The position numbers were made by a program, and so were the translations under genes. The notes beneath the pieces were generated by a model, which had not been told where the DNA came from, ran no database searches, and was given only the letters and a program-made list of their open reading frames with translations. A stretch of 64,000 bases of DNA from Neurospora crassa OR74A (taxonomy: Eukaryota > Ascomycota > Sordariomycetes > Sordariales > Sordariaceae): the NCBI RefSeq assembly GCF_000182925.2, contig NC_026502.1, forward strand, positions 3,410,001 through 3,474,000. The letters are read 5' to 3'. Of the stretch, positions 19,871 to 32,500 are shown piece by piece (position 1 is the first letter of the stretch; every line of letters starts with the position of its first letter).

Positions 19871-20633
19871 CTTGGCTGTTGTGAGATATGTGATTATTTT
19901 GGGACTTGTTTGCGGTTTATATTGATGTTTTCGAGAAGGTGATATTCTTCAGTGACCTGTTGTTCTAGACTCTGCCTGATTGGGAGCTGCCAGCCAGCCA
20001 GCTCTTCTGCTGTGGTGGTGGAGGGGCTCAAGGGGCACCTTCTCAGCTCTGATCTTCAGCTGTTAGCCCCACTTATGCAGCTTCAGTTGTTGCTCCAGCT
20101 CCAGAGATGGTCTGAGCTTCCGGAGCTCTCTGGAGGAAGACTTCAAGACTTGGTATTCAGCGTTTGCAACACGCCAAAGTTACCTCTAGGAAACCGAACA
20201 GGGAAGTTCTTCTTACTCTACATAGGTACATATTATGTTGAGCATCGGTAGAAGTTAATTGACCGTGAACAGAACGATAGCCTTCGACGTGGCCTGTGCA
20301 CCAGGTCCTCTTTCTGTAACTAAGACTGATGTCAACCCTAAGGGTTTAGTATCCCTTACCCTAAAAGGGAGCTTTGTTGACCTCGCTCCCCCCCTCTGAT
20401 GCGAATGCGCGCAATCAACACTGTACGCCCGGCCGCCGACAGCGCAAAGACTTCGGCTTGCGATGGGGACGGGGACCTGGAATTGGACATGCCTTCAAAA
20501 CGCCCCACCCTTTGACGGGCCTCTTAATTGATCTTTCAAATCCACCCGCCGCCGACCAGTCACCGACGAACAAATCCCGCCCTCCTCCCCTTGCCCTGAT
20601 GCCGCTGCCGCATCGACCAGATATGCCCCGACG
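19871..20633. other. Divergent promoter region CZIB / PPR-like gene
   Basis: No gene. Around 20334..20373 lies AACCCTAAGGGTTTAG followed by a small hairpin TCCCTT...AAGGGA enclosing another CCCTAA unit, so telomere-like units occur in both orientations about 270 bp upstream of the PPR-like start. Confidence 0.5.
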
Positions 20634-23105
20634 ATGCAGGGGATCTGGTCGACCGTAGCCCAATTCCGGGGCTGTCGCTGCCACTCCTGTCTGCCCGCTC
20701 CGAATAGCTTCAACAGCTTGCAAGCTGTGCGCCTCGCCCAGTCCAACGCCCGCTCCGCCGCCGCCCAGCGAACCAGGAAAGCCCTCGGCAGCAATGTAGC
20801 CACCGCCTGCTACACGGCTCTCGCAGCCACCGCCGTCGTCGTCGACACCGAGAACAAGGAACGGCGCCAGCGCGAGCTCAACCGCAAGATCCATGAAGCA
20901 AAGAAGAACCTAGCAGTCCTTATGACCGACGATGCCGCCGACGGAGACCTCCTACGCCTTGTCGGCTCAGCACCTGCCGCCCGCCGACCCGAACCCTTCC
21001 GCACTCGCAGCCAGCCTACAATCGATGTACTCGAGTCTATATGCGATTACCATGTCGATTCAGTCAGGAGTCTGGCGTCCAGTGCTGCCGAGAAGAGAGC
21101 TGCTGTCCTGAAGCTGCGCGACTCCCTCGGCATGTCATGGAGGGACCCGCGCAAGGACTTTTGTATGGGCAGAGACGGTCTCATCAGCTGCGACAAAACC
21201 ATCGCCTACGAAGAGAGCACGGCTGAAACCTTGGATCAGGACCGGGAACCTCGAAACGAAAAGCAGATGGAGAAGCAAATCGACATGGTCACCAACCTTG
21301 TGGACGACCTCATGGAAGCCGCCTACAAGGCTTCAGAGATGCAGGGCATCAAGTCCTATCTCCCCAAGGACCACCCCGAGTCGGCCTGGAGCATAACGCG
21401 CATGTTGAAGAAGGACGGCTATCCCAGGTTCCACCACGCCCATTATGATCCAGCCATGACAATCCAGGCGCGCCGGCGCTTCAACCAAGTTACGTGCAAC
21501 ATCTTGGCCGACTGGAAGGGACCTCGAAGCCGGGACAAGTACGTGGCCAAGGTCTGCCATAACCTTCTCATCAACACCGTGCCGCCTGGGATCCACAACT
21601 ACAACATGCTCATAGCAGGCTTCACTCAGATTGGCGAGCATGTTTTGGCTGGCGCTGTGGTGGACAATTTTCTACACAAGAGCCGTCTACGACCCACCCA
21701 AGGCACAATCCTCTGTCTGATACACCACTACCGCTGCAAGAGAGATGCCGAGGGTTTCCACATGTTGCTCCGACGCCTCATTGGTCGCGATCCTCGAGGC
21801 CTGAATATGCGCAGCAAGTCCATCTCGGATGTGTACCAAGACCGTGGACTTTTGCGCTGGGCGCTCGAGTCGGATGTCGCCCTAGCCAACGGTCGTACAG
21901 TCGTTGAGCGTGCTAATCTGGAGCAGCCCGTTATGGAAGCCATTATCGAGGCCCTCATCGACTTCAGGAGAATCGGGCACGCCGCCAAGGTGTTTGTTGC
22001 CTGTCTTGACCAGAGGTGGACCATCAATGCCGAACTCTTTGATCAACTGTTACATGCTATCTGCAACACTGTTGACGATCTGGCAACTCGTGTGCTAGTC
22101 GACGGACTGCTGTCACACGTGGGCGCCATCACGACCATGATCCTCTCGCGAAGTTTCCTATCGCTAAAGACGGTAAGGAAGCTTCGCACCGTTCTCCAGA
22201 TCCGGTACGCGAGGTCGACAGAGTCACTCTATCATAGCTCTGCCCTGCAAGATTCCACGTCACCGACCTACCTCTTACCCAAGGGCAATGACCGCCTCAA
22301 CCGCATTGCGACATCCATCTGGTTCAGAGAAGCGGTGCAAACCATCTTCCAGCTTAGGTTGACTCTCCCAAAGGTCGAACACCTCCTATTAGCACAGCCC
22401 GACGAGCATCTTGAACACCGGCTAGACAGTGCCATTACCAGCCTGAACCTTATCAGCCCTACCAACCCGCGCGCAGTCGAGCGCGAGGAGCGTGCCAGGG
22501 CACTCCAACGCCTAGCCAAGCTAGATTGGCTCATTGAGCAAGTAGACGCCACCGAGAAGGCCATCAAGGCCACGACTGAGGAGATCATGAACATCCTCGC
22601 CGTCTCCGTTCCGCGCGACGTACGACCCCTGACTTTGTGGCGGCAGCACTGGGACGTCGAGGTGCCCCTGGAAAAGCGCCTCAAGTACGATCGGGAGATG
22701 CGCACGCCCAGCACGGGGCTCAACGCAGTCGCAGCGTGCTTTGCTCGGAAGGAGGAACTGGATAACCAGCTAGCAGATATCCTCATGGAAGCGTTACCGG
22801 CGCAAACAGCGGCTGAGATTCGCCAGGGTGCGAAGGAGACGGCCACGGTGCCGCATCTGATGGCTTTGACCAAGGATCACCTGAGGAGTCATCAGAAGAA
22901 GCCGGTCGCTGCTGTTACTGCCAGGCCAAGGGTGGTGCAAGCGCAAGAACAGGACATAGAACAGCAGAGGGAGACGGGCTCCGCCTTTACAGCTAATGAT
23001 AACCTAGCAGCAGGCGAGATGAATAGGAGGAAACTGGGCTTTGGTTGGCGATCAGGTCTCTCGTCGTATTTACCCCTGAGAAGGGTTGCATCTGTTCAAA
23101 GGTAG
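20634..23105 (+). CDS. Mitochondrial PPR-like protein
   Basis: A single exon of 823 aa. The N-terminus (MQGIWSTVAQFRGCRCHSCL, then an Arg/Ala/Ser-rich stretch) looks like a mitochondrial presequence. The following segment (ATACYTALAATAVV-like, then KERRQRELNRKIHEAK) matches a widespread fungal family annotated as pentatricopeptide-repeat proteins. Helical PPR-like repeats are visible in the middle (about residues 310-510), for example NYNMLIAGFTQIGEHVLAGA and MEAIIEALIDFRRIGHAAKV. PPR proteins bind organelle RNA and act in its processing or translation; that role here is inferred. The remainder is helical and charged with no clear domain. The start is the first ATG consistent with the presequence. 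An AATAAA lies about 100 nt past the stop. Confidence 0.85.
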   Translation: MQGIWSTVAQFRGCRCHSCLPAPNSFNSLQAVRLAQSNARSAAAQRTRKALGSNVATACYTALAATAVVVDTENKERRQRELNRKIHEAKKNLAVLMTDDAADGDLLRLVGSAPAARRPEPFRTRSQPTIDVLESICDYHVDSVRSLASSAAEKRAAVLKLRDSLGMSWRDPRKDFCMGRDGLISCDKTIAYEESTAETLDQDREPRNEKQMEKQIDMVTNLVDDLMEAAYKASEMQGIKSYLPKDHPESAWSITRMLKKDGYPRFHHAHYDPAMTIQARRRFNQVTCNILADWKGPRSRDKYVAKVCHNLLINTVPPGIHNYNMLIAGFTQIGEHVLAGAVVDNFLHKSRLRPTQGTILCLIHHYRCKRDAEGFHMLLRRLIGRDPRGLNMRSKSISDVYQDRGLLRWALESDVALANGRTVVERANLEQPVMEAIIEALIDFRRIGHAAKVFVACLDQRWTINAELFDQLLHAICNTVDDLATRVLVDGLLSHVGAITTMILSRSFLSLKTVRKLRTVLQIRYARSTESLYHSSALQDSTSPTYLLPKGNDRLNRIATSIWFREAVQTIFQLRLTLPKVEHLLLAQPDEHLEHRLDSAITSLNLISPTNPRAVEREERARALQRLAKLDWLIEQVDATEKAIKATTEEIMNILAVSVPRDVRPLTLWRQHWDVEVPLEKRLKYDREMRTPSTGLNAVAACFARKEELDNQLADILMEALPAQTAAEIRQGAKETATVPHLMALTKDHLRSHQKKPVAAVTARPRVVQAQEQDIEQQRETGSAFTANDNLAAGEMNRRKLGFGWRSGLSSYLPLRRVASVQR

Positions 23106-23469
23106 AATTGCATTGACTGAAGAAAAGAGAGGGAATGGGACTAGGAAGGATAAGGACACTGGACGGACTGGATAGACGGATGGATATAAACGCAGCCAGG
23201 TTGAGCAATAAAGGGCTGGCTTCTTGTGCATTGTGATTGAACAAAAAGGTTGACATAACCTACCTTGTATACGTACACGCAAATCAATTGGATACATACC
23301 AAACCACAACCAAAACTTGTTCACATTTCACTTGCCATATTTTGTAAGTAATATTCTTCGTATGCAGAAAAAAAAAACAGATGAACCTCCTTTTTGTATA
23401 ACCAATACGCCCTAAATCCCAAATTCATCATAGTACAGATACAGCCAACCACCCCGAGTCTCACAACCC
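23106..23469. other. Convergent 3' flanks of PPR-like gene and dph1
   Basis: 364 bp without a gene. AATAAA at 23207..23212 is a probable polyadenylation signal for the PPR-like gene. Confidence 0.6.
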
Positions 23470-24849
23470 TCAAACCTCCATAGCAGCAGGCTTCGTCCTC
23501 CCCAACCCCTCTCTACCATAATAATCCATCGGATACGCCCCCTTCCCCCAATCCTCCTTCTCCTCCAGCGCAATCAGCGCCTCATACGGCGTCAACAGCG
23601 GTCTAGGGAACGCATACCCCCAATCAATCGACAGTCTCGGACACGCCACCTGCACCCAGCACTCGACATCGCTCATCATCGCCAGCTTTCCCGGGAAAAT
23701 CTCTGAAAGACAGAAATTGACAAACGGCGTGCCGTTGGCCTTTAGCTTCTCTTCTATGAGACCCAACGTATTGGGGTTCCCCTGCCGTCCGAGACTACCC
23801 AAGATCAACCCCCATTTCTTGGCCGTCTTGGCCTGGCGGATGGCAGAGCGGCGAACGTCCTGCATCTCTTCGTGGCCGTACGTTTCGTGCGTCAGTTTGC
23901 GGCTGTAAGGGTCGTACCGGTAGGCGGGGATGGATGGGTTGTGAATCATGATGGACTCGAGGTGGAAGCGGCCGTCGCCCAGGTACAGAATCATGTCGAC
24001 TTGCTTGCCGGACGAGGTGAGGAACTGGGACAAGTTGGGGGATGTGCACCCCAGGATCTCGCCCTTGGAAAGCGGCGCGATTTGCGGGATGATGACTTCG
24101 TATCCGGCTTTTTGCAGCGTCGAGCGCACGCCGTGGATGGTGGCGTTGAATTGGATGGTGCCCACCATGGCGATGGATTTACCCGGCGCAAAGTTGCGTT
24201 CCAAGGTTGCCAAGAGGTGGGAGGTGTCGATGCTGATGTCCACAAAGACGTACAAGGTCTTGATTTTGGTGACGTCCACGGGGATGAGGCACGAATGCGC
24301 GTAGTGCACTAGCAGGTCGCAGCCCATGGCGCGGGCGGTGTAGTCGTCGATGCAGCAGGCGCCGTAGGTGACGTCGCCCATGATCAAGGTCTCGATCCCG
24401 GGGCAGAATTGGGTCAAGATGTCGGAGATGGTGGTGGCGAAGAGGAGCAGACCCTCGGGCATTTGCAGGGCCACGCGCTTGGCGTCCAAAGTGCGGATGC
24501 GGTGGATGGTCTTGTGGATCTCGAAGGAGTAGTTGGATGGCAGAAGGGCGATGGCTTCGTTTAGGGCGGCGTCGTGCAGGATCGAGTCGGGCACTTGGTT
24601 GAGCATCCGGGGCGCGCGGCGCGGTTGGGCTACTTGGATGGCGCCGCTGTCTTCGATGGAGGTGTTGGCCCCGGCGGGTTGGGAGGTGCTGTTGGATGAG
24701 GACGAGGAGGACTTTCCGGCGGCGGCGCTTTGTCGGCCCAGGAAACGCTTCTTGGGTTGTTTCTGCTGGACGGAGGGGGGAGGGGGAGGGTTCATCTCGT
24801 CGATGTCGGCGGCGATGCCGAGGTCGACTTGGGCGCGGTCGTCCTCCAT
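23470..24849 (-). CDS. dph1: Diphthamide biosynthesis protein 1
   Basis: A single exon of 459 aa from ATG at 24849 ([10 protein letters not shown]). An upstream in-frame ATG at 24975 is possible but non-conserved. DPH1, with DPH2, is the radical-SAM-like 4Fe-4S enzyme that transfers the aminocarboxypropyl group of SAM to the target His of eEF2, the first step of diphthamide synthesis. The three iron-sulfur ligands expected for the family are present: Cys165 in DVTYGACC, Cys268 in LGCTSPN and Cys403 in [11 protein letters not shown]. Other signatures are [20 protein letters not shown] and [12 protein letters not shown]. The N-terminal 80 residues are Pro/Ser-rich low complexity. It shares a 695-bp divergent promoter with the eS6 gene. 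Confidence 0.96.
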   Translation of the reverse strand: MEDDRAQVDLGIAADIDEMNPPPPPSVQQKQPKKRFLGRQSAAAGKSSSSSSNSTSQPAGANTSIEDSGAIQVAQPRRAPRMLNQVPDSILHDAALNEAIALLPSNYSFEIHKTIHRIRTLDAKRVALQMPEGLLLFATTISDILTQFCPGIETLIMGDVTYGACCIDDYTARAMGCDLLVHYAHSCLIPVDVTKIKTLYVFVDISIDTSHLLATLERNFAPGKSIAMVGTIQFNATIHGVRSTLQKAGYEVIIPQIAPLSKGEILGCTSPNLSQFLTSSGKQVDMILYLGDGRFHLESIMIHNPSIPAYRYDPYSRKLTHETYGHEEMQDVRRSAIRQAKTAKKWGLILGSLGRQGNPNTLGLIEEKLKANGTPFVNFCLSEIFPGKLAMMSDVECWVQVACPRLSIDWGYAFPRPLLTPYEALIALEEKEDWGKGAYPMDYYGREGLGRTKPAAMEV

Positions 24850-25544
24850 GTTAAACCTTTGTGATTTTGTTGAGTCGAGCCCAATGATGATATCCAAACT
24901 CGGGTCTGTAAGGCTCAAGGGTGTTGCGAAAAAGTTGAGTGTCTCGTCACGCTTTCTGAGGTTGATATCTCTCAAGTGAGTGAGGTGAGGTAGGATTTGT
25001 CAAAGTGAAAATTGCCAAGTACCTTCTGGGGTTTACCAAAGTCTTGAACAACAAACTTTCAGCAGAAGAAGAGCACAATATATTGTGTCTGCAGAACTAT
25101 TCAATTGTAGATTCCTTGAACATAGCGTATTCTATGTCTATCATTCGGTCAAGCTTGGCCTCATCTCACTTCTACCATAGCATGTCGTCGTGGATGTTGT
25201 CGTTGAGACTTGGGAACATCAAAGGTACAAAACCCCAATCCGGCAAAGCGTACCCAGCCCCACTTCTCCAAATGCTTACTTGTAGGCCTGGGCTCATGGG
25301 TCAACTTGTGCAAGTGGAAAGTTTCGCGGCTGGCAGTTGGTCCAAGCGCAGCGGGAGATTTTTAAGCGGGTCAGGCTGAGACGGCAGCCAATCAATACCC
25401 CGGAAATTGTGCCCTAAGATTTCGACCGTATTGTCCTTAGCAAAAGCGGTCACCACCCACACAAAATCTTCCCCTTCGGAATTTCTCGAGTCGTCTCAAT
25501 TCGCAACACCCAACTCCGGTCGTTCAGCCCCAAATACCGCCAAA
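24850..25544. other. Divergent promoter dph1 / rps6
   Basis: 695 bp with no supportable gene; presumably carries the dph1 and eS6 promoters and leaders. Confidence 0.55.
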
Positions 25545-26823
25545 ATGAAGGTACGACGACTCCCCGATATCCACGGCGTCATGGCTACGGCATGACTGCG
25601 TCTCTGTGCTTTTTCACGAGTCCGAGCGTCCAATGTCAAATTTCGACACCTGGAGGTCGCGAAAATGGGAACTTGGAGGAGGGAAAAGAGGAGCCAGAAC
25701 ATCACCACCGCGACAATGTTGATGATGGGAATGGAGACATGGACATGAGGCTGACCCCACGCCCACCAACAGCTGAACATTTCGTACCCTGCGAACGGCT
25801 CGCAGAAGCTGATCGAGGTCGAGGATGAGCGCAAGCTCCGTCACTTCATCGAGTAAGTGGCAAATCACATTACAAGCTGCATTTGGTATCCAAAGACATG
25901 TCGCTAACAGCCTCACTACAGGAAGCGCGTAAGTTTTCCCGACACATCGACGACACATCGAAACCAACTACGATGACCGAACCCGAAACTGACACGTCGA
26001 CTATAGATGGGCGCTGAGGTCCCCGCCGACCCCCTTGGTGACGAGTGGAAGGGCTACATCCTCCGCATCACCGGCGGTAACGACAAGCAGGGTTTCCCCA
26101 TGAAGCAGGGTGTCATTGCCCCCAACCGTGTCCGCCTTCTCCTTTCCGACGGCCACTCCTGCTACCGTGCCCGCCGCACCGGTGAGCGCAAGAGAAAGTC
26201 CGTCCGCGGTTGCATCGTCGGCTCTGATCTCTCCGTCCTTGCCCTCGCCATCGTCAAGCAGGGCGAGCAGGACATCCCCGGCCTTACCGATGTCGTCCAC
26301 CCCAAGCGTCTCGGCCCCAAGCGCGCCACCAAGATCCGCCGCTTCTTCGGCCTCAGCAAGGATGACGATGTATGTGTTTCTCTACGCAATCTCGTCATCG
26401 CCTGCCCCCGAGCTGTTGCGATGATCCTCGCGCAGTTCGTCGGGTAGAGTCTGAGATGAACACCAAAGGCTAATTATCCACTTTTTCTACGACGAATAGG
26501 TCCGCAAGTACGTCATTCGCCGCGAGGTCCAGCCCAAGGGTGAAGGCAAGAAGCCCTACACCAAGGCTCCCAAGATCCAGCGCCTCGTCACTCCCCAGCG
26601 CCTCCAGCACAAGAGACACCGTCTCGCTCTCAAGCGCCGCCAGGCCGAGAAGGTCAAGGAGGAGGCTGTAAGTCTTGCCCAACCCCCTCGTTGAAAAGCA
26701 CTGCAGAAATGCTAACCATCATAACAGTCTGAGTACGCCCAGATCCTCGCCAAGCGCATCGCTGAGGCCAAGGTCCAGAAGGCCGATGCCCGCAAGCGCC
26801 GCGCCTCCTCCATGCGCAAGTAA
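25545..26823 (+). CDS. rps6: 40S ribosomal protein eS6
   Basis: Six exons: 25545..25550, 25773..25852, 25922..25928, 26007..26369, 26500..26667, 26728..26823, giving 239 aa (yeast Rps6 is 236). The first exon codes only Met-Lys and the third is a 7-nt microexon. The protein starts [20 protein letters not shown] and has [49 protein letters not shown] and [18 protein letters not shown]. It ends [10 protein letters not shown], with the two Ser residues that TOR/S6-kinase signalling phosphorylates in other eukaryotes. It is part of the small ribosomal subunit. Introns use GTACGA, GTAAGT or GTATGT donors. The gene is convergent with tom1. Confidence 0.97.
25922..25928 (+). other. rps6: 7-nt microexon of rps6 (exon 3)
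   Basis: GAAGCGC, flanked by CACTACAG and GTAAGT. It completes Glu and adds Lys-Arg. Skipping it would join GA to ATGGGC and lose the conserved frame. Confidence 0.9.
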
Positions 26824-28335
26824 GCGTTCGGAGTCAGGTGTGATGGATGATATCCGGTTGCTTTCACGAATTCGGTCATGGCGCGGTTATCTGTTGACTC
26901 GACCGGGGGGCATGTTTGTTGTGTGTACCTGAGCACCCATTAAAAAAGGGCTTTCCACGACAACCAACCAGGAATTGAGTCTTCAATGAGTTGATACCAA
27001 AACCAACGAGCAGCGCTTCGCTTCGGGTTCGCGTTATACGGAATAATATGACGGGGACCCTTTTGATACCAATACTCCCGCCTGATCATTGACATATTTG
27101 GGGAAGGGGGCAACTGAGGTAGATTCACAATCAACAATGGGTCTGAATTGTTCGCTTCATATGGGGTTCCTTTGGCGCGCTTCTCTTTGTGAATTCATGT
27201 CCGTGTAAGGATGTGGGAGCAACGTGCGGCAAGGAGCAGGTTTTTAAAAGTTGTCATGACATTCATATCCAAAGCAAGCAAGTGGCATTATATCACATGC
27301 AATTCTTTGTCAAAACCTCATTGCTATTCTTCAAGTCCACTCTAGCGTACAGTTCCTGGTACCTGTCTACAAAAGATGTGACGGCCCAGAAATTCTTAAC
27401 GTCCAGTGGCGAACTCCAAGAATGGCCTCCGTCTATAAAACGGAAAACACAATTGATCCACTAGCAATACACAACGTAGTAATTCATTATCAGACCTAAC
27501 ACCTCGTCGCTTTCGAACATCTCACAAAAGCAAACAATCCCAAGTCATGATTGAATCGGAGTTCCATTGAATGAAAGTCCGCCGCTTGGTACATAAAGCA
27601 TACATAGAAGCAGAGTCACCTACCTAGTTAGTTAGGTTCGTAGTGTCGATATAATTTACTATTTGACAAACACCTCGTATTTTCTTTCCCATGGTAACTG
27701 GTGCAATCGCCAACTTGCAGACTCATTCACCCGTCAGTTTATAACCTTTTTTTTCCCCTCCGAATCACCCAGTCCCAGTCCTAGTTCCAGTATCAGTGAG
27801 TCTTAGTTCGCTCGAGAAAGAAAGGAATTAGTAAGTTTCCATAGAAGAAGAAGAAGAAGAAGGAGAGTATTCACCTAAGTAGATAAGTAACAATCAATCA
27901 CTCACTCACTCACTTTCGCAACCTACGGTAGACTAAGGTAGGTAGGTAGGTAGTGTAGTTTCTTCATGTTGCCTGCTTGATTAGACTGTCGTCGTTGATA
28001 GATTTGTCTCTCCTCTCTCTCTCTTTTCATTGACTGACGCAAGCCCAACGCAAGACTATGTAAGACTATGTAAGACTATGCAAGACTACCTATGCAAGAT
28101 CACCTATGCAAGTAAGCGTTTTCCATCATATCCTCCCCCTCCCTCTCTCTCTATATCTGTTAGGTAGCTACGTAGTTAGATAGCTACGTATTTAGTTAGT
28201 CAACATAGTACCTGGTAGGTAGGTAGGTAGGTAGGTAGTGTAACCATCACTTGTGTAGTTAGAGCTATGATCAGCTTTGAGAAGGGAGTTGTTACTTGGT
28301 TATTGCCATCTCTGGTCTCTCTGCCCTTCTTATTT

Positions 28336-28378
<43 letters not shown>

Positions 28379-29559
28379 TTTTTTTTTTTTTTTCCAAGTG
28401 CGGTTTTTCTCTGGTTCAGAGATAATTTTCTCTGGTTCAGAGATAATAGTACTCAAGGTAGGTATTCTGTAATTTTCCTGGCCAAGGAACCGAAAAAAAA
28501 AAAAAAGAAAGAAAAAAAAAATTACAATACAAGGACAACATTACCATCATCATGACGCCAAGTAATGCCTGGTGAGTTCGAGGATATCCAGAAGGTAAAT
28601 ATTACTTTCCATGGAGCGCGAAAATGATCAGATGTTTCTCCCCCGTTGGATGGTTGGATGGTGGTGAAGCATTGAAAAGAGATCACATCCACGGAGCTGC
28701 TGACTTCAAGTGACGGAATCAATAGATTAGACTAGAACACTATACGCATCGTGGAGGGTTTCATAACGTACTGTTTCTTCTCAAAACTTGTAGAATATAC
28801 AAGTAATGGAAGCTATGTGAATCATAAAAACAAAGTCAGAGAACATCCATCACTTGTCATTCTAGCTCTGTCGTCAACCGCCGGCTTAGATTAGGTAGGT
28901 TAACAACACTGCACAAACAGATATTGTGTAGCAAAAAGGAAATAGTAATAACCATACGATATTGTGCCAGGCAGTCTCCGAATCCCCATATTACACATAC
29001 TTCACACAGGAACCAGCACACATTCATTTCATATCATATCATATCATATCATATCAAATCATAAAACTCCATCCGCGCTAATCATTCTATCTCCCCTATT
29101 GCTATTATTTTCCTTTCGCCTTCATCCATGCAAAGAAGCTAGCTCCAAGCCAACCACCCAGCATCGGCGACTCCAGGATCAGAAAAAAGGAAGACGAGAC
29201 CTGCACTTCCCGCCGCACTTCTGTTCCCTTTGTGAAAACCTATGCCAGACTGATCGCCCAAGAGCAAAAGAAGTAGCAATAACAAAATAAAATCTTCTCG
29301 TCCTTCTCCCCAATTTAAGTCCCCTTCAACTCCCCCTCCCCATTCCTCCCAATTGCACTTGAACCCTTCCCTTTTATAACCTTGATGGAAAAACAACGGG
29401 TTAAGCGACAGACCTCCCCACCTTCCTCCCTCCAGGCAATTTATGCCCCTATGCTGACATTCCACCTATGTGATGCTTATCTTTTAGCTTATGTACCTTT
29501 TACCTCTCCTCCTCTGCATACTTTCTCACTCAATTTCCACTATCCATCCATCCATCCCT
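26824..29559. other. 2.7-kb convergent spacer rps6 / tom1
   Basis: No gene. Repeats: GTAGG tetramers at about 27935..27953 and 28213..28240, an AAGACTATGT tandem at about 28052..28088, (CT)n plus T24 at 28339..28393, a 20-nt tandem duplication containing the palindrome CTCTGGTTCAGAG at about 28408..28447, and (ATATC)5 at 29031..29055. The left part is the rps6 3' UTR, the right part the tom1 3' UTR. Confidence 0.6.
28339..28393 (+). repeat. (CT)n followed by T24
   Basis: About 31 nt of CT dinucleotides directly followed by 24 T. Confidence 0.95.
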
Positions 29560-32500
29560 TTACGCAAAGCCAAAGTAATCGCTACCCGCGGTAATAGCCT
29601 TGAGCAGCTGGCTCCTTAGAGTCTCGTAGTTTTCGTATTCGGGAAGATCAAGTTCTGCAATTATCTGTTAGCCAATGATACCATGCTTAGTGGAGCGGAA
29701 AAGGAAAACTTACGGTTGAAGCATGTATGAGAGCTAGGAAGACGATCCTTGCTGCCATAGTCACGATGAATGTTGAATCGGCTGACGCCATTCATGCCCT
29801 CCAATTCCTTAAAGCCGTTCAGAGGCACCTTGGATGTGCCCGTGACGAATTGAAGAAGCTTGGCGAGTTCCTCCTTGTCGAAGGACCGGACAGCGCGCCA
29901 GAACCACTGGATCTGAGGGGCACCGGCAGAGTAGTTGTGGTACTCGGTGTTCGCCTTCCAGTCGTCGATGTCGATATCAGGCAGACCGGAAATGAGAAGT
30001 TCGAGCTCTTGTTCGTTGAAGATGGCGATGAGCTCTTCAGGGATGATCTCGTGGAAGCCTGTTGTTCATTTGTTAATCATGTAACTACAACCCGTCATTT
30101 CAAGGAAGGTACTTACCAGTAAGGAATGCCTTCATTTGATCCTTGACCGAGGTGATGAGCTTGTGCTCGACGATCAGACGGACATACTCATGCTTGTTCT
30201 CCTCCGTGACAGGGATGTTGCGGCCGTTCTCAATCAGATCGACAACCTTGACTTCGCCGAACACGTCGTCCTCAACCGAGAAGGTCTCGGTGATGATGTC
30301 GGTAATATCGTTCTCTAGCATCCAGACAAGTGACTTGTAGTAGTCTGGATCAAACGACTCCATGTCCTTGACCGAGACGGGCTTGCCGAGGATGCGCTTG
30401 TAGACCGCACGGCTGAAGTAGCATTCGAGCAGACGACCCTCGTACAGGGCCTTGCCAATGATTCTGCCAATGAACTTGAAGAAAGGAAGATGCTCGTCGT
30501 TGATCGGACTCAGCTTGTTGGGGTGGAAGGTTGTGCGGTCCGAAGACACCGGAACGAAAAGGACGTAGTTGGGGTCGAACATTTGCCTGGAGAGCACCTG
30601 GAACCATTCGCGCGTGACACCGCCAGCATCGACGCCTTCCTCTCCCTGGAAACGGATGTTGAGCTTTCCAAACTTCAACTCATCGGCCTTCTTATAGTAC
30701 AAAGACCGGAACGAATCATGGAAGACGTGCTCACGGCGCACTTGGAGTTGCAATGGAGGGAAAGAGTGCCTTGTCTGTTGGTACTTGGAATGCACGCTAC
30801 GGTTGAAGTAGTTGCGCTTATTGTCGAATTCCAGGACCTTCGGATTCTTGACCAGCAGCGAGAAGGTGCCCGACATGAGCTTGGGATTGTGTCGGACCAA
30901 CTCGTTGAGGATACGGCGGTGCTCCTCGGTGAAGGTAAAGAACAGGCCGGCAATGCGGTCCTCTGGAGGCGGGCTGGTAAGAAGCATCTCCTTCTGCGAG
31001 TTTGCGTTCGACACCGCCGAAGCATCTGAGAGTGTCGTATTCTTGCAAACCACCATCAACGACTCGATGAGCGGCAAGAGAATTGTGGCCACGTTGAGCA
31101 TGTTGTCGCGCTGCCTTATTGCGCTCAAGCAAGCGCTTAGCTTATCCCACATTTTGCCAAATGTCGGGTTCCAGTAGAGAGAACCTAGGAGGTCCTCCTT
31201 AGTGTTCTCGCCTTCGGCAGGTTTGTCCTGCTTCTTGCTCTTGCTATCAAACAAGTGATCGAGCGCTGTCAGAACACGTAGGAGCTTGTTCTGCTCCGAG
31301 GCGCCTGGTGAAAACTTGGCAAGAGCAACGCCCTGGATTTGGGTGCCGGACTCAGCCTTCAGGATGTGAGGAAGCAAGTTGTCAAGATCTGAGAGAATGT
31401 TCTCGCTCAAGACCCTAGCTTGGCGGACCAGCTCATCTCCAAATACCTTCTTGGCGCCAGGGATGTTGGAAAGATTCTTGATCGTGGAGATGGTGTTCTG
31501 GAATGTCTTGGAGCTGCATTCACGCGCCACAAAGATGTTGATCACAAGCTTGAGATTGTGCTCAGGGATTGTCGGCGGCGTGAGCTGACGGATCTTCTTC
31601 TCATCGGACTGAACATCCTTCTCATCGGCCTTTTCCTTGGGTGCTTCTAGCTCCTTGTTCTCTTGGTCTTGCTGCGCTGGCTGTTGACCAGAAGCAGCTG
31701 CTGGAGTAGACTCAGAAGGCTGTTGGGTCGCCTCCTGCTGGGCGGGGGTTTGCTCAGTAGAGGTCGAGGCTTGCTCTTCGGGGGCATTGGCCGCTTCACG
31801 TTCGGTCGCAGCCTTTTCTTCGGCTTCCTTCTTCTTTTTCGCTTGCTCTTCAGCCTCCTTCCGCCTCCGCTCGATGGCTTGGAGCGGGATGGTGACTTTG
31901 TTGAGGAGATCGGCTAGCACCTGCATGACTGCGGAGCTCTCCATGACGAGACTGCGATCCAGAAGAGTCAACAGGGAGTTGATAGCGAACTTCTGAGCCT
32001 TGCCATTGACATCCTTGCCCTTGCCCTTGCGGCTCAGGCTTCGCTTGAGGGTGGATGCCACCGTCTCATGCTCAGTCAAGAACACAGATGGTATATGCGG
32101 GTTGAGCTTGGAAAGCTCCACCAGAAGGTCAAGGCATTGCTGAACAATCAACAGCGGCGACACCTCCGAGCTAGCAGGAAATTGACCATTGTTGTTAGTG
32201 CCGCCTGTGAGACTTCGCTTCAAGGGGTGAGGCGTCTTAGCGTCCTTCTCCTTTAGTTGTTTGGCCTTGTGGGAGATCTGGGCAAAGCTTCGCTCAACGG
32301 CATCCATGTTCGCGCATCCATCTTGGAGAATTTGTAGCAAAGAGGATATGACATCGAGCCGGTTCTGGCGGTTTTCACATAGGTTGGCGAAGATGCTGAA
32401 GAGACTGGAGCGGATTGAGCCTTGCTGGGACACGAACATAAGGCGGAGAAGAGTAGCAATTCCCTGCTTGTCCAACATCTGAACCACAGTGCGCTTCTGG

